From: Alphaproteobacteria bacterium
GTDB taxonomy: Bacteria; Pseudomonadota; Alphaproteobacteria; Puniceispirillales; Puniceispirillaceae
Assembly (NCBI GenBank): GCA_011525265.1
Contig: WTHV01000013.1
Location: forward strand, 1-6,938
Reading direction: 5' to 3'
DNA: 6,938 nucleotides
Below are positions 5,784-6,938 of this stretch, one piece after another (the first letter of the stretch is position 1; the number at the start of each line of letters is the position of its first letter). The position numbers and the translations under genes were made by a program. A model generated the notes under the pieces. That model did no database searches and was not told where the DNA came from. It worked only from the letters and a program-made list of their open reading frames with translations.

Positions 5784-6938
5784 TTACATATTTGGATAAT
5801 TTGGCCCGCCGCCCCCTTCTGGTGTAACCCATTGGATGTTTTGTGATGGATCCTTGATATCACAGGTTTTGCAATGGACGCAATTTTGGGCGTTGATTTG
5901 CAAAGCAGGGTTATCCCCATTTTCATCACGCACAATCTCATAAACACCAGCCGGACAGTAACGCTGTTCAGGTGCATCATAAAGGGCCAAATTATGCGCA
6001 ATCGGCACGGTGGCATCTTTCAAGCGCAAATGTACAGGCTGATTTTCTTCATGATTTGTCCCTGATAGGTACACAGAGGAATTACGATCAAAGCTGACAA
6101 CATTATCAGGCTTTGGATAATCAATCTTTGGTGCCTTATCAGCAGGCTTTAGGTTTGTATGATCCGCATGATGCTTAAATGTCCAAGGGGCATTACCGCG
6201 CAGGATATAAGTATCAAGGGCAGAATAGGCCATGCCTGCCCACATACCCTTATTAAAGGATGGGCGAATATTGCGTACCTTATAAAGCTCTTTCCACAAC
6301 CAAGATTGCTCAAGCTTTTCAGCATATGATACAGGCTCAACGGCATTTTGTGCCTCATCCGCTGTGACAATTTCAAACACAGCATCAGCGGCAAGCATAC
6401 CTGATTTCATTGAGGTATGTGTGCCCTTAATCTTTGGCACATTCAAGAAGCCGGCCGTACAACCGACCAAACATCCGCCGGGGAATGTCAGCTTTGGTAC
6501 AGATTGGAAGCCCCCTTCATTAAGCGCGCGCGCACCATAAGATACGCGGCGCCCGCCTTCAAAGACGTCTCTTACTTTTGGATGTGTCTTAAAGCGCTGG
6601 AATTCTTCGAAAGGTGAGAGATGGGGGTTTGAATAATCCAAACCAACCACATAACCAACGGCAACCTGATTGCCATTGAGATGATACAGGAATGAGCCAC
6701 CATAAGTATCAGTTGATAATGGCCAGCCAACAGAGTGCCAGACAGTGCCTGGCTTTGATTTGGCAGGGTCGATATCCCATAATTCTTTGATACCAATCGC
6801 ATAGGTTTGCGGGTCTTTGCCTTCACGCAAATCAAATGTCTCAAACAGGCCTTTGGTCAAATGACCGCGACAGCCTTCTGCAAAAATGACCTGCTTGGCA
6901 AGCAAATCCATGCCAGGCATGTAATTACTGTCTCTTAT
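5784..6938 (-). CDS. Electron transfer flavoprotein-ubiquinone oxidoreductase, C-terminal part
   Basis: ETF-QO is an inner-membrane-associated FAD/4Fe-4S enzyme that takes electrons from ETF, reduced by acyl-CoA and other dehydrogenases, and reduces ubiquinone. The right edge of the window cuts the gene. The reading frame stays open through position 6938, and 384 C-terminal residues are present of roughly 550 in the family. The N-terminal FAD GxGxxG region is outside. Family segments resembling human ETFDH are VIFAEGCRGHL, GWPLSTDTYGGSFLYHL, YGARALNEGGFQSVPKL, LNVPKIKGTHTSMKSG and the ferredoxin-like C-terminus. That C-terminus carries the four cluster cysteines at fragment residues 328 (YCPAGVYE), 353, 356 and 359 (CVHCKTCDIKDPSQNI) and ends PEGGGGPNYPNM. 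The in-frame ATG at 6920 is internal, not the start. The gene leads an apparent operon with the TPR lipoprotein and ispE. Confidence 0.96.
   Translation of the reverse strand: MRDSNYMPGMDLLAKQVIFAEGCRGHLTKGLFETFDLREGKDPQTYAIGIKELWDIDPAKSKPGTVWHSVGWPLSTDTYGGSFLYHLNGNQVAVGYVVGLDYSNPHLSPFEEFQRFKTHPKVRDVFEGGRRVSYGARALNEGGFQSVPKLTFPGGCLVGCTAGFLNVPKIKGTHTSMKSGMLAADAVFEIVTADEAQNAVEPVSYAEKLEQSWLWKELYKVRNIRPSFNKGMWAGMAYSALDTYILRGNAPWTFKHHADHTNLKPADKAPKIDYPKPDNVVSFDRNSSVYLSGTNHEENQPVHLRLKDATVPIAHNLALYDAPEQRYCPAGVYEIVRDENGDNPALQINAQNCVHCKTCDIKDPSQNIQWVTPEGGGGPNYPNM

Noticed and set aside
6918..6920. ATG as the start of ETF-QO
   Set aside because: The frame stays open to the window edge and the family's N-terminal FAD domain is missing, so this methionine is internal.

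Overview
The window reads as a chromosomal segment of an alphaproteobacterium with moderate to low G+C and tightly packed housekeeping genes. The protein families and the ETF-QO / TPR lipoprotein / IspE gene order suggest a Rhodospirillales- or SAR116-like marine lineage. That placement is inference from gene content, not from a marker search. There are no mobile elements, CRISPR arrays, phage genes or obvious transferred islands.

Left part (1-2100): a 173-base leader with a possible small upstream ORF precedes yggS (PLP homeostasis protein, + strand). yggS ends 6 bases from the end of ribA (- strand). RibA is a GTP cyclohydrolase II whose N-terminal half looks like a decayed DHBP synthase (RibB) domain. 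The roughly 100-base gap between ribA and the next gene is a divergent control region. It holds a 12-base-period direct repeat resembling Pho-box half-sites and a short palindrome.

Middle part (2101-3028): an OmpR-family response regulator (+ strand, GTG start, strong Shine-Dalgarno) has no adjacent histidine kinase. It converges on a tRNA-Gln(UUG) gene on the - strand. The 100 bases upstream of the tRNA contain a plausible promoter.

Right part (3029-6938, all - strand): transcription runs ETF-QO (3' part only, cut by the right edge), then a 600-residue TPR lipoprotein, then ispE. Gaps are 36 bases and about 1 base, so this is probably one operon. ETF-QO passes electrons to ubiquinone and IspE makes isoprenoid precursors, including those for the ubiquinone side chain. 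This gives a loose functional link; the role of the TPR lipoprotein is unknown.

The most unusual signal is at the 5' end of the TPR lipoprotein gene. Two perfect inverted repeats (13 and 11 bp) lie within 79 bases in crossing order (b-a-b'-a'). They flank an internal ATG that is the better start for a lipoprotein signal peptide. The arrangement could form two mutually exclusive hairpins or a pseudoknot and is a candidate cis-acting RNA switch. The rest of the window is mostly ordinary conserved genes.
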